Assembly: GCF_016862795.1 (NCBI RefSeq)
Contig: NZ_BONQ01000180.1
Span: forward strand, 1-47,570
Direction of reading: 5' to 3'
Length of the DNA stretch: 47,570 nt
Origin: Dactylosporangium siamense
GTDB taxonomy: Bacteria > Actinomycetota > Actinomycetes > Mycobacteriales > Micromonosporaceae
Under the pieces are notes generated by a model that ran no database searches, was not told the DNA's origin, and saw only the letters and a program-made list of their open reading frames with translations. Within the stretch, counting starts at the first letter, position 1; each line of letters starts with the position of its first letter. Shown one piece after another: positions 35,635 through 47,300 of this stretch. Position numbers and translations under genes: made by a program.

Positions 35635-36636
35635 ATGACCGTCCTGCGTATCGGCCACATCGAGATGTACGCGGCCGACCGGCCGTCGGCCGTCGACTAC
35701 TTCGTATCCGCCTTCAACTTCACCGACGTCGCGCACGCACGCACCGCCGGCGCCGAGTCGTCGCTGCTTGAGTGCGGCGATGTGCGCCTGATCGTCACCG
35801 ACGGGCCGTCGACCGCGGAGTTCATCGAACGGCACGGCGACGGCATCGCCGACATCGCGTTCGTCTGCGACGACGTCGACGCGACGCGCGAGCGGGCGTT
35901 GCGGGCCGGCGCCCGGCCGGTCGGCGAAACCGCCATCGAGGGATTCGGCGCCGTCCGGCACAGCCTGCTGCCCGAGTCGACGAGGTACACGCCGCCCCCG
36001 CTGCCGTGGACCGCCGCCGAGCGGCCCGGCCGCGACCGGCCGCGGCACATCCTGGCGCTGGACCACATCGCGGGCGTCCTCACCGGCGGCGACCTGCACG
36101 AGCGGGTGGCGTTCTACATCGATGCGCTCGGCTTCCACCGGTACTCGGGCGAGTTCATCGAGATCGGCAGCCAGGCCATGGACTCGATCGTGGTCCGCAA
36201 CGACGCCGGCACCGCCACCTTCACCTTCCTCGAGCCGGTCACCTCCCGCAGCGCCGGCCAGCTCGACGCGTTCCTCGAGCGCAACCAGGCCTCGGGCGTG
36301 CAGCACCTGGCGTTCCTCGTGGACGACGTCGTCGCCGCCGTGCGGGACTTCGAGGCCGGCGGCGTGGAGTTCCTCAGCACCCCGGGCGCCTACTACGACG
36401 CCCTGGCCGACCGCCTGCAGGAGATGAGTCTCGAGATCGCCGACCTGCGCGCGACCAACGTGCTGGCCGACCGCGACGAGTGGGGCTACCTGCTGCAGCT
36501 GTTCACCCGGTCGCCGTACCCCCGCAACACGCTCTTCTACGAGCTCATCCAGCGCCGCGGCGGCCGCGGCTTCGGCAGTGCCAACATCCGCGCCCTGTAC
36601 GAGGCGGTGGAGCGGGACCGGGTCATCGCCGATTGA
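35635..36636 (+). CDS. hmaS: 4-hydroxymandelate synthase
   Basis: This 333-residue Fe(II)-dependent HPPD-fold dioxygenase converts 4-hydroxyphenylpyruvate to 4-hydroxymandelate, the first step to Hpg. Two vicinal-oxygen-chelate domains are visible. The metal ligands are His in ALDHIAG, His in GVQHLAFLVDD and Glu in TLFYELIQR. It is shorter than typical HPPD, as HmaS enzymes are. ATG 35635 has GGGAG 6 bases upstream. Its product feeds the Hmo-HpgT fusion 30 kb away. HPPD is the alternative, but the cluster context strongly favours HmaS. Confidence 0.93.
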   Translation: MTVLRIGHIEMYAADRPSAVDYFVSAFNFTDVAHARTAGAESSLLECGDVRLIVTDGPSTAEFIERHGDGIADIAFVCDDVDATRERALRAGARPVGETAIEGFGAVRHSLLPESTRYTPPPLPWTAAERPGRDRPRHILALDHIAGVLTGGDLHERVAFYIDALGFHRYSGEFIEIGSQAMDSIVVRNDAGTATFTFLEPVTSRSAGQLDAFLERNQASGVQHLAFLVDDVVAAVRDFEAGGVEFLSTPGAYYDALADRLQEMSLEIADLRATNVLADRDEWGYLLQLFTRSPYPRNTLFYELIQRRGGRGFGSANIRALYEAVERDRVIAD

Positions 36637-36743
36637 ACCGTTGGTATCGCGATGGGGTTGCCCTGTCGGCCGGCTGGCGATCTCTGGCCGGCCCGGCGGC
36701 CCCCGTGCGAGCGTTTCGTCAACCGAGTGACCAGGAGGATGCT

Positions 36744-36965
36744 GTGCGTACGGTCAGCTTCGACTTCGAGAACCCCGAGGCGCGGTTCAAGGTGCTCGTC
36801 AACGAGGAGGAGCAGTACTCGCTGTGGCCGGGTGACCTGCCGGTGCCGGGTGGCTGGGCCGAGACGGGGGTGCACGCCTCCAAGGAGGAGTGCGACGAGT
36901 ATCTGCGTAAGACCTGGACCGACATGCGGCCCAAGAGCCTGCGCCTCGCGCTCGACGGCCAGTGA
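36744..36965 (+). CDS. mbtH: MbtH-like protein 2
   Basis: This 73-residue protein is almost identical to the one at 9746-9967; the visible amino-acid changes are an Ile-to-Leu and the last residue. GTG 36744 has CAGGAGG upstream. It precedes the VioD-like gene by 13 bp and the NRPS by 1.3 kb, so it is probably the NRPS-linked copy. Confidence 0.95.
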   Translation: MRTVSFDFENPEARFKVLVNEEEQYSLWPGDLPVPGGWAETGVHASKEECDEYLRKTWTDMRPKSLRLALDGQ

Positions 36966-36978
36966 CACGCCGGGATCG

Positions 36979-38118
36979 ATGGCCACGATCGAGGACGCCC
37001 CGATGAGATTGTCGCCGGCACCGCTGGAGGACTGGCTCCGCGACTACTACTTCACCGCCGAGATCGACATCAGCTCCAGCGGTGTCGAGCCGTACACGAT
37101 GGCCGAGCTGCGGGCCGTGGCCGGCGTCCGCCACGCCGACATCGACCAGCTCGTGTTCGACGACGGATACTCCCTGGGCCGCCCCGAGGTGCGGGAGGTC
37201 ATCGCCCGCGGCTTCGGCAACGGCGACGCCCGCCGGGTGATGACCACCAACGGCTCCAGCGAGGCGATCTCGCTGGTGCTGTCCGCGCTGCTGAGCCCGG
37301 GCGAGGAGATCGTGGTCATGCAGCCCGGGTACCACCTCCTGGTCGAGTACGCGCGAGGGCTGGGCTGCCGCCTGGTGACCTGGCGGCTCGACCCGGCGAA
37401 CCGGTGGCGCCCGTCGCTGGACGAGCTCGACTCGCTCGTCACCGACCGCACCCGCGCCATCGTCGTCAACTTCCCGCACAACCCCACCGGCGCCACCATC
37501 ACCGAGCCCGAGCTGTCCCGGCTGCTCGCCATCGCCGAGAACGTCGGCGCCTACGTGCTGTGGGACGCCGCGTTCAACGGTCTCGTGTACGACACCGAGC
37601 CGCTGCCGCCCGTGTCCACCCGATACGAGCGCGGCATCGACTTCGGCACCTTCTCCAAGGGCTTCGGCCTGCCCGGCCTGCGCTTCGGCTGGTGCGTCGC
37701 GCCGCCCGACGTGCTCAGCGACTGCGTGCGGATCCGCGACTACACCACCCTGCACGTCGCGCCGCTGATCGAGCTGCTGGCGCTGGCGGTGCTCGAGAAC
37801 GCCGAGGCGTTCCTCGCGCCCCGCCTCGCCCAGGCCCGGCACAACCGGGGGCTCGTCGCCGAGTGGGCCGCGGCCGAGTCCGGGCGCGTCTCGGTCGACC
37901 TGCTCGACGGCGGCGCGGCGACCTTCCCGCGGCTGCACGGCATGCAGAGCGCCGACGCGTTCTGCGACGACCTGTTCAACCGGCACAGCGTCCTGGTGAT
38001 ACCCGGCTCGGTCTTCGGCGAGCCGCAGCACGTCCGGCTCGGCTACGGCGGATCGACCGCGGATCTCCAGCGTGGCCTCGAACGCTTCTCGACGGCACTC
38101 TCGGAGTGGTTCTCCTGA
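36979..38118 (+). CDS. Capreomycidine synthase (VioD)-like PLP-dependent enzyme
   Basis: This 379-residue fold-type I PLP enzyme has PLEDWLRDYYFTAEIDISSS near the N-terminus, the nucleotide-like VNFPHNPTGA and PLP lysine Lys227 in TFSKGFGLPGLRFGW. The ISSSGV-x-x-YT and DQL-x-F-x-DG-x-SLG segments are, as I recall, characteristic of VioD, which cyclises 3-hydroxyarginine to capreomycidine. The related enduracididine enzymes MppP/EndP are the alternative. With the VioC-like oxygenase at 11237 it suggests an arginine-derived cyclic guanidine residue. ATG 36979 is used; ATG 37003, with GAGGA upstream, is equally possible. A hairpin follows the gene. Confidence 0.8.
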   Translation: MATIEDAPMRLSPAPLEDWLRDYYFTAEIDISSSGVEPYTMAELRAVAGVRHADIDQLVFDDGYSLGRPEVREVIARGFGNGDARRVMTTNGSSEAISLVLSALLSPGEEIVVMQPGYHLLVEYARGLGCRLVTWRLDPANRWRPSLDELDSLVTDRTRAIVVNFPHNPTGATITEPELSRLLAIAENVGAYVLWDAAFNGLVYDTEPLPPVSTRYERGIDFGTFSKGFGLPGLRFGWCVAPPDVLSDCVRIRDYTTLHVAPLIELLALAVLENAEAFLAPRLAQARHNRGLVAEWAAAESGRVSVDLLDGGAATFPRLHGMQSADAFCDDLFNRHSVLVIPGSVFGEPQHVRLGYGGSTADLQRGLERFSTALSEWFS

Positions 38119-38220
38119 CGCAGCCGGCTGGAGCCTCGATGGGGCCGCAACCGCCACCCCCCTGGTGATGCCTTTCCGTCGTATCGGCCGCATGCCACGG
38201 TTTCAAGAGCTCGACCCGCG

Positions 38221-38246
38221 CGCGCCCGGACCCCGGTCCGGGCGCG
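38221..38246 (+). terminator. Hairpin between the VioD-like gene and the NRPS gene
   Basis: A perfect 12-bp stem CGCGCCCGGACC / GGTCCGGGCGCG with a 2-base loop and no T run lies 64 bp before the NRPS start. It may terminate or attenuate transcription into the NRPS. Confidence 0.5.
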
Positions 38247-38310
38247 GCGACGTATGTGCGCGGTGCGGCACGGGCCGCCCGATCGGATCACCTCCGGCAT
38301 TGGAGTCATC

Positions 38311-41300
38311 ATGCGGACCCAGTCGACCCCGTCGGGCGCGGCTCAGCCGGTGCCGGCGCTGGAGTTGCCGGCGGATCGGTCGCGCTCGTCGCGCCGTCCG
38401 TCGTCCCCCGCCGAGACCCGGTTCGTCGTCGCCGGGGCGCCGTCCGGCTCGGTGCTCGGCGCCCTGCTCGCCGTGCTCGGCTGGTGGGCCGGCCGGCTGA
38501 CCTACGACGTCGACCGGGCCGACGGTGCGGCACCGCTGCGCGTCGACCTGACGGGCGACCCGAGCCTGGCGGCGCTGGCGCGGCGGCTGCGGACCGGCGA
38601 CGCCCCGCCGCCGCGGCGGGTGACGGCCGGCGAGCTGACGTTCGACATCGACGACGACGGCGTCTCCGTGCGCTACGACGCCTCGCTGTTCGACGCGGCG
38701 ACGATCGACCGCCTCGGCGCCCGCGTCGCCCGCGTGGCCTCGGCCGACGCGGAGCAGCGCCTGTCCGGGCTGACGATGCTCGACGACGATGAGACGGAGC
38801 TGGTCGTCTCGCGCTGGAACGCCACGGCCGCGACCCCGGCGCCGGTCGCCGGGGTGCATCAGCTGTTCGAGGCCCAGGCCCGCCGTACACCGGACGCGGT
38901 GGCCGTGTCCTTCGCCGGCGCCGCGCTGACGTATGCGGAGCTGGACACCGCGGCCAACCGGCTCGCCCGGCACCTGTGCGGCCTCGGCGTCGGGCCGGAC
39001 GTCGTCGTCGGCCTCGCCCTGGAGCGCGGCCTGGACCTGCTGACGGCGCTGCTGGCGATCTGGAAGGCCGGCGGCGCCTACCTGCCGCTGGACCCCGACT
39101 TCCCGGCCGAGCGCCGCGCCTACATGGCCGCCGACAGCGGCGCCGCCCTCGTGCTCACCGGCACCGGACAGCCCGCCGTCGGCGACGTCCCGGCCGTGTA
39201 CCTCGACGACCCCGCCACCGCCGCGGCCGTCGCGGCGGCGCCCGCCGACCCGCCGGCCCGGCGGACCCACCCGGAACAGCTCGCCTACGTCATCTACACC
39301 TCCGGGTCGACCGGGCGGCCCAAGGGCGTGCTCGTCGGGCACCGCGGCGTCGTCAACCGGCTCGTGCGCATGCAGGAGGTCTGGGGCCTGCGGCCGGCCG
39401 ACCGGGTGCTGCACAAGGCGCCGCTGACCTTCGACGCCTCCGTCTGGGAACTGTTCTGGCCGCTGTCGATGGGCGCCGAGGTGGTCGTCGCCGCCCCCGG
39501 CCGCCACCGCGACCTCGACTACGTCGTGTCGACCCTGCAGTCCGAGCGCATCACCGCCGTGCAGTTCGTCCCGTCGCTGTTCCGGCTGTTCGCCAGGGAC
39601 CCGCGGCTGGACCGCATGCCGGCGCTGCGGATGGTGTTCTGCAGCGGCGAGGCGCTGCCGGCCGAGGACGTCGCGCGGTTCCACGCCGCCAACGACACCG
39701 CCGTCGTGGGCAACCTCTACGGGCCGACCGAGGCGTCGATCGAGTCCACGTCGGCCACCTGCGAGCGCGGCGACACCGGCACGCCGCCGATCGGGCGGCC
39801 CATCGGCAACGCACGGCTGTACGTCCTCGACGCCAACCTGCGCCCGCTGCCCGTCGGCGTCCCCGGCGAGCTCTACATCGGCGGGCCGGGCGTCGGGCGC
39901 GGCTACGCCGGGCGGCCCGACCTCACCGCCGAGCGGTTCGTCGCCGACGCCTTCGCCGGCGGGGGCTCCAGGCTGTACCGCAGCGGCGACCTCGTCCGCT
40001 GGCGCGCCGACGGCCAGCTCGACTACCTCGGCCGCGTCGACCACCAGGTGAAGGTCCGCGGCGTGCGGATCGAGCCCGGCGAGGTCGAGGCGGCGCTGCT
40101 GGCCCACCCGGCGCTCACCGACGCCGTCGTGGTGGCCCGCGGCGAGGCCGGCGACCGGCGGCTCATCGCCTACCTCGTCACCGGCGGCGGCGCCGCGCCG
40201 AGCGCGAGCGAACTGCGCACGTTCCTGCGCACACGGCTGCCCGACTACCTCATCCCGTCGGCGTACCTGCGCCTCGACGCGATCCCGCTCAACCCCAATG
40301 GCAAGGTCGACCGCGCGGCGCTGCCCGACCCCGACACGTCCCGCCCCGAGCTGGCCCGGCAGTACGAGGCGCCGCGCAACCCGGTGGAGGCCGCCCTCGC
40401 CGACATCTGGGCGGCCCTGCTGCGCCTGGAGCGCGTCGGCATCCGCGACGACTTCTTCGACCTCGGCGGCCACTCGCTGCTGGCGACCCAGCTGATGTCC
40501 CGCGTGCGCAACGCGTTCCAGGTCGAGCTGGACCTCGCCGAGCTGTTCGCCGGCCCGACGATCGCCGCCCTGGCCGAGCGGGTGGCCGCGGCGCCGGCCG
40601 GTGCCGGGCCGCCGCCGATCGCGCCGGTGCCGCGGACCGGGCCCCTGCCGCTGTCCTTCGCCCAGCAGCGGCTGTGGTTCCTGCACCAGCTCGAACCGGA
40701 CTCGGCGGAATACAACGAACCCCTCGCCCTGCACCTGACCGGCCCGCTGGACGTCGATGCCCTGCGCGCGGCCCTCGACGCGATCGTCGCCCGCCACGAG
40801 GTCCTGCGCACCCGGCTGGTCGCCGACGGCGACGGCCGGCCGCAGCAGATCATCGACCCGTTCACCGGCTCGGGCCTGACCGTCACCGACCTCACCGGCG
40901 AGGACGACCCTTCCGCCGCCGCGACCGCCTGGGTCGCCGCCGATGCCGTCGAGCCGTTCGACCTGGCCACCGGCCCACTGCTACGGGCCCACCTGCTGCG
41001 CCTGAGCGCCGACGAACACGTGCTGAGCCTCTGCTCGCACCACGTGGTCTCCGACGAGTGGTCCGTCGGACTGCTGCGCCGCGAACTGGAAGCGTTGTAC
41101 GCCGGGGTCGGCCTTGCGCCGCCACCGGTGCAGTACGCCGACTTCGCCGTCTGGCAGCGTCAGTGGCTCACCGGCCCGGTCGTGGCCCGCCAGCTCGACT
41201 ACTGGCGCGCCCGGCTCGCCGACGCCCCCGCGCTGCGGATCCCCACCGACCGGCCCCGCCCGGCCGTGCGGTCCTCGGCCGGCGCGCGGGTCCAGTTCGC

Positions 41301-44300
41301 GGTGCCGCCCGACGTCACCGCCGGCCTGCGCGCGCTCGCCCGCGACGGCGGCGCCACCACGTTCATGACACTGTTCGCCGTCTATACGGTCCTGCTCGGC
41401 CAGTACGCGGGCCAGGACGACATCGTCGTCGGCACGCCGATCGCCAACCGCAACCGGGCCGAGATCGAAGACCTCATCGGGTTCTTCGTCAACGCCGTCA
41501 CCATGCGCGTCGACCTGTCCGGCGACCCGACCGTCGCCGAGCTCGTCGGCCGCGTCCGCCGCGAGGCCCTCAACGCCTACGCACACCAGGACCTGCCGTT
41601 CGAGCAGGTGGTCGACGCGCTGGTCAACGACCGGGACCGGTCCCGCACCCCGATCTTCCAGGTGCTGTTCAACTACAACCAGGGCGACGTCGGCGGCGCC
41701 GCGCCGGGCGTGGCCTCGGCGGTCGGCATCACCCTGGCCAGGGTGGCCAACCCGATCTCGGTGAAGTTCGACCTGCGGCTGATCTTCGACGACGTCGACG
41801 GCGAGCTGTCCGGCGGGTTCGAGTACAGCACCGCACTGTTCGAGGAGGCCACGGTCCGCCGCTGGGCCGACCGGCTGCTCCTGCTGCTGCGCGCCGCCGC
41901 CGCGGACCCGGCCACGCCGCTGTCGAGGCTGCCGCGGATGACCGCCGCGGAGGAGCGCGAACTCGCCGCCTGGAACGCCACCGCGGCGCCGGTCCCCGCG
42001 ACCGGCGGCGTGCACGAGCTGATCGCCGCCGGGGCCGGCGATCGCACCGCCGTCGTCGCCGGCGGCGCCGCGCTGACCTACGCGCAGCTGGAGGCGCGGT
42101 CCAACCGCATCGCGCACCACCTGCGCCGCCTCGGCGTCGGGCCGGAGACCGTCGTCGGGCTCTGCCTGGGCCGTAGGCCCGACACGATCGCGGCCCTGCT
42201 CGCAGTGTGGAAGGCCGGCGCCGCCTACCTGCCGCTGGACGCCGGCTATCCGCCGCCACGCCTCGCGTACATGCTCGCCGACAGCCACGCGTCCGTCGTC
42301 CTCGGCGAGCCCGACGTCCTCGACGAGCTCCCCGCCGGGCGCATCCGCACCGTGGCGCTCGACGACCCCGCCATCGACGCCGAGCCCGGCACCGCCCCGC
42401 CGGTGACCGTACGGCCCGACCAGCCGGCGTACGTCATCTACACCTCCGGCTCGACCGGCCGACCGAAGGGCGTCTGGGTCACCCACCGCGGCCTCGCCAA
42501 CTACGTTCACGCCGTCGCCGGGCCGGCCCACCTCGGCGGCGCCGGGCGAAGCTACCTGCTGCTGCAGCCGGCCGCCACCGACTTCGGCAACACCATGCTC
42601 TTCGTCTGCCTCAGCAGCGGCGGCACCCTGCACGTGCCGGGCCCCGGCACCGCGACCGACGCCGACGCGGTCGCCGCCTACCTCGCCGCCCACGCCATCG
42701 ACTACCTCAAGATCGTGCCCTCGCACCTCGCGGCCCTGGCCCGGCAGCGCGACATCGCGACGCTCATGCCCGCCCGCACGCTGGTCCTCGGCGGGGAGGC
42801 GGCCACCGCCGAGCTGATCGCCGAGCTCCTCGACGCCGCCGGCGAGCGCGCCGTCGTCAACCACTACGGCCCGACCGAGACCACGATCGGCGTCGCCACC
42901 ACCCGGCTGCGCCGCGAGCCGCTCACGCTCGGCCGCCCGCTGCCCAACCTCCGCCTCCACGTCGCCGGGCCAGCGCTGGATCCCGTCGCCGTCGGCGCCG
43001 TGGGCGAGCTCTACATCGGCGGCCCCGCCCTCGCCCGCGGCTACGGCGGCCGGCCCGAGCTGACCGCCGAGCGCTTCGTCGCCGACCCCTTCGGCGCCGA
43101 CGGCGGCCGCCTGTACCGCACCGGCGACCGCGTCCGGCGCCGCAACGACGGCCGCATCGAGTTCCTGGGCCGCGCCGACGACCAGGTGAAGATCCGCGGC
43201 CACCGGGTCGAGACCGCCGAGGTCGAGCACGCGCTGCGGGCCAACCGCGCCGTCGCCGCGGCCGTCGTCGTCGCCCGCACCGACAACGCCGACACCCGCC
43301 TGGTCGCCTACCTCGTGCCCGCCGGCACGGCCACCCCGGCGACCGGCGAGCTGCGCGCCGCGCTCGGCCGCACCCTGCCCGAGCACATGATCCCGGCCGC
43401 GTTCGTCTGGCTCGCCGAGCTGCCGCTGACGCCCAACGGCAAGACCGACCGCCGGGCGCTGCCCGCCCCCGAGGCGCCGCACCCGGACCGTGACGGTGCC
43501 GCCCGCCGCCCCCGTACGCCGGTCGAGGAGGTCCTCGCCGGAATCTGGTGCGAGGTCCTGGGCCTGGACGCCGTCGGCGTCGACGACAACTTCTTCGAGG
43601 TCGGCGGCCACTCGCTGCTGGCCACGCAGGTGTTCTCCCGCGTCCGGCCCGTGTTCGACGTCGACCTGTCCCTCGCCGTGCTCTTCGAACACCCCACCGT
43701 CGCCGCGTTCGCCGAGGCGATCGCGGCGGGCGGCGGCCGACCACCGGCGCCGCCGATCGAGCCCGCGCCGCGCACCGCGCCGCTGCCGCTGTCGTTCGCA
43801 CAGCAGCGTCTGTACTTCCTCAGCCGCCTCGCCCCGGACTCCAGCGAGTACACCAACATCGAGGCCGTCCGGCTGCGCGGCCCCGTCGACGCCGGCGCGC
43901 TGCGGCGCGCCCTGTCCGCGCTCGTGGAGCGCCATGAGGTGCTGCGCACCCGCATCGTCGACGGCGACGACGGCACCGGCCGCCAGATCGTCGACCCACC
44001 GCAGGGGATCGACCTGCGCGGCGCCGACGTCACCGACGCACCCGACCCGATCGCCGCCGCCCAGGACGAGTTGCGCCGCGACGCGGCCGGCGGCTTCGAC
44101 CTCGCCGCCGGGGCGCCGCTGCGGGCCTGCCTGGTCCGGCTCGCCCCCGACGACCACGTCCTCGGCCTCATCTGGCACCACATCGTCATGGACGAGTGGT
44201 CGGCGCTCGTCGTGCGCCGTGAGCTGACCGCGCTGTACTCGGGGGAGGCGCTGGCGCCGTTGCCGGTGCAGTACGCCGACTTCGCCGCGTGGCAGCGGCA

Positions 44301-47300
44301 GTGGCTCGACGCCGGCACCACCCGACAGCAGCTCGAGCACTGGCGCACCCGGCTCGCCGACGCCCCCGTGCTGCGGCTGCCGACCGACCGCCCCCGGCCC
44401 GCCACCATGTCCCCGCAGGCCGACCGGCTCGAGTTCGCCGCGCCCGCCGACGTCCTGCCGCCGCTGCTCGAACTGTCCCGCCAGTGCGGCGCCACACTGT
44501 TCATGACGCTGCTGTCGGCGTTCGCGGTCGTCCTCGGCCGCTACAGCGGCCAGGACGACGTCGTCATCGGCACACCGTTCGCCAGCCGCACCCGGGCCGA
44601 GGTCGAGGACATCGTCGGGTTCTTCGTCAACTCCCTCGCGATGCGCACCGATCTATCGGGCGATCCCACCTTCGCCGAGCTCGTCGACCGCGTGCGCCGC
44701 ACCGCCCTGGACGCCTACGCACACCACGACGTGCCCTTCGAGCAGGTCGTCGAGGCCGTGCAGCCGCCGCGGCAGCGCGACCAGACACCGCTGTTCCAGG
44801 TGATGTTCAGCCTCGACCGGGTCGGCGACGTCCGCTTCGTGCTCGACGGCGTCGACTCCGAGCCGTTCCCCGTCCGCGCCGACGACGCCCGCTTCGACCT
44901 CACCCTGGGGCTGCGCGAGGCCGACGACGGGCTGAGCGGACTCCTGGTGTACCGCAGCACGCTCTTCGACCGCGACACGATGCGCCGCCTCGCCGATCAC
45001 CTCACCGCCGCGCTGGTCGCCGTCGCCGCCGACCCCTCGATACGGCTGTCGCAGATCCCCCTCGGCGCCGCGCCGCCGCGCGCCGGGGCCACCCCGTCGC
45101 CGGTCCTCGAGGCCGCGGCCCACGAGCTGTTCGCGGCGCGGGCCCGCCGTCGCCCCCGGGCCACCGCGCTGCTGCACGACGGCCGCCGCCTCACCTACGG
45201 TGAGCTCGACGAGCGCGCCAACCGGCTCGCGCACTGCCTGCGCGGCCTCGGCGTCGGCCCCGAATCCGTCGTCGGCCTGGCCCTCGAACGGGGCCCCGAC
45301 CTGATCGTCGCGATCCTGGCCGTGTGGAAGGCCGGCGGCGCCTACCTTCCGCTCGACCTCGAGCAGCCGGCCCAGCGCCTGATGTACATGCTGACGGACG
45401 CGCGGGCGTCGGTCCTGGTCGGCACGTCAGCCGCGATCGGCGACCTGCCGGCCGGCCGGCTGCGCACGATCGCCCTTGACGACACCGCCACCATCGCCGC
45501 GCTCGCCGCCGCCCCGGCCACCGCGCCCGACACCCACGTGCACGCCGGCCAGGCCGCCTACGTCATCTACACGTCGGGCTCGACCGGCCGGCCGAAGGGC
45601 GTCACGATCCCGCACGGCGGCCTGGCCAACCTCAGCCACGCGCAGCGCCGACTGTTCGAGGTCGAGGCCGATGACGTGGTGCTGCAGTTCGCCTCCTTCG
45701 GCTTCGACGCCTCCGTGTTCGAGCTCGTCATGGCGCTCGTCTGGGGCGGCACGCTCGTGGTGGCCACGGCCGGCGAGCGCGCCGAGCCCCGCCGGCTGGC
45801 CGAGGCGGTGCGCGAACACGGCGTCACCGTGGCGACCCTCCCGCCGTCGCTGCTCGTCGGCCTCGACCCGGACGACTTCGCCGGCCTGCGCATCCTCATC
45901 GTCGCCGGCGAGCGGCTCAGCCCCGACGTGGCCGCGCGATGGGCCGGCCGGATCGCCATGGTCAACGCCTACGGCCCGACCGAGACCACGGTCTGGGCGA
46001 CCGCTGCCGCCGTCGACCCGCGGCCCGGCGACGCCACACCCATCGGCGTCGCGATCGACAACGTCAGCGTCCACGTCCTGGACCGGCAGCTGCGGCCTGT
46101 TCCCACCGGCGCCGAGGGCGAGCTGCACATCGGCGGGGCCGGCGTCGCCCGCGGTTACGGCAACCGCCCCGACCTGACCGCCGAGCGCTTCGTCGCCGAC
46201 CCGTTCGGTGCCGGCGGGGGCCGGCTCTACCGCTCCGGCGACCGCGTCCGGCAGCTCCCCGGCGGCGACCTCGTCTTCATCGGCCGCGCCGACGACCAGT
46301 TGAAGGTCCGCGGCCACCGCATCGAGCCGGGCGAGGTCGAGGCCGCCGTCGCCGCCCACCCGGCGATTTCCGCCGCCGTCGTGACCGCCGACGGCGAGGA
46401 CGAGCGGCGCCGTGTCGTCGCCTACGTCGTGCCGGCCGATGCCGAGAGCGGCCTGCCCGCCGCCGGCGAGCTGCGCCGCTTCGCCCGCGAGCGCCTGCCC
46501 GAGCCGATGGTGCCCGCCGTCTTCGTCGAGCTGGCCGCCCTGCCGCTCACGCCCAACGGCAAGGTCGACAGGGCCGCGCTGCCGTCGCCCGACGCCGCCC
46601 GCCCCGCGCCCGGCGCCGGCCACAGCACCCCCTCGACGCCGACGCAGGAGGCCCTCGCCGCGATCTGGGCCGAGGTGCTCGGCCTCGAGGCGGTCGGCGC
46701 CGACGACGACTTCTTCGACCTCGGCGGCCACTCGCTGCTCGCCATGAAGGTCGCCGCGCAGATCCGCGCCGTCCTCGACGTCGAGATCCCGCTCGCCACC
46801 CTCTTCGACCACCCGACCGTGGCCGCCCTGGCCACGGCGGTCGACGCCGCGGCCCCCGGCGCCGGCACCCCGCCCATCGAGCGCGCCGCCCGCGACCGGC
46901 CGCTGCCGCTGTCCTTCGCGCAGCAGCGCCTGTGGTTCCTGCAGCAGCTCGACCCGGACTCGGCCGAGTACAACGCGGCCCTGTCGATCCCGCTGCCCGG
47001 GAACCTCGACGTCGAGGCGCTGACCGGCGCGCTGACGGCCCTGGTGGCCCGGCACGAGGTGCTGCGCACGCGGCTGGTGCCCGGCGACGACGGCCTGCCG
47101 GTCCAGCACATCGAGCCCACCCCGCCGCGGTTCCCCCTGACGATCGTGGACGTGGCCCACGACGCCCTGCCCGGGTGGCTGGCCGCCGACGCCCGCGTGC
47201 CGTTCAACCTGGCCGCCGGCCCGCTGCTGCGGGCGACGCTGCTGCGGGTCGCCGCCGGTGAGCACGTGCTGGCACTCGCCATGCACCACGTCGTCGGCGA

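Noticed and set aside
35635..36636. Primary-metabolism 4-hydroxyphenylpyruvate dioxygenase (HPPD)
   Set aside because: Its short length and co-occurrence with Hmo, HpgT and chorismate mutase favour hydroxymandelate synthase, though sequence alone by eye is not decisive.
40981..44340. 1119-codon minus-strand frame opposite the NRPS
   Set aside because: It is antisense to conserved C, A and T core motifs; its composition is a low-complexity shadow of the NRPS codons.
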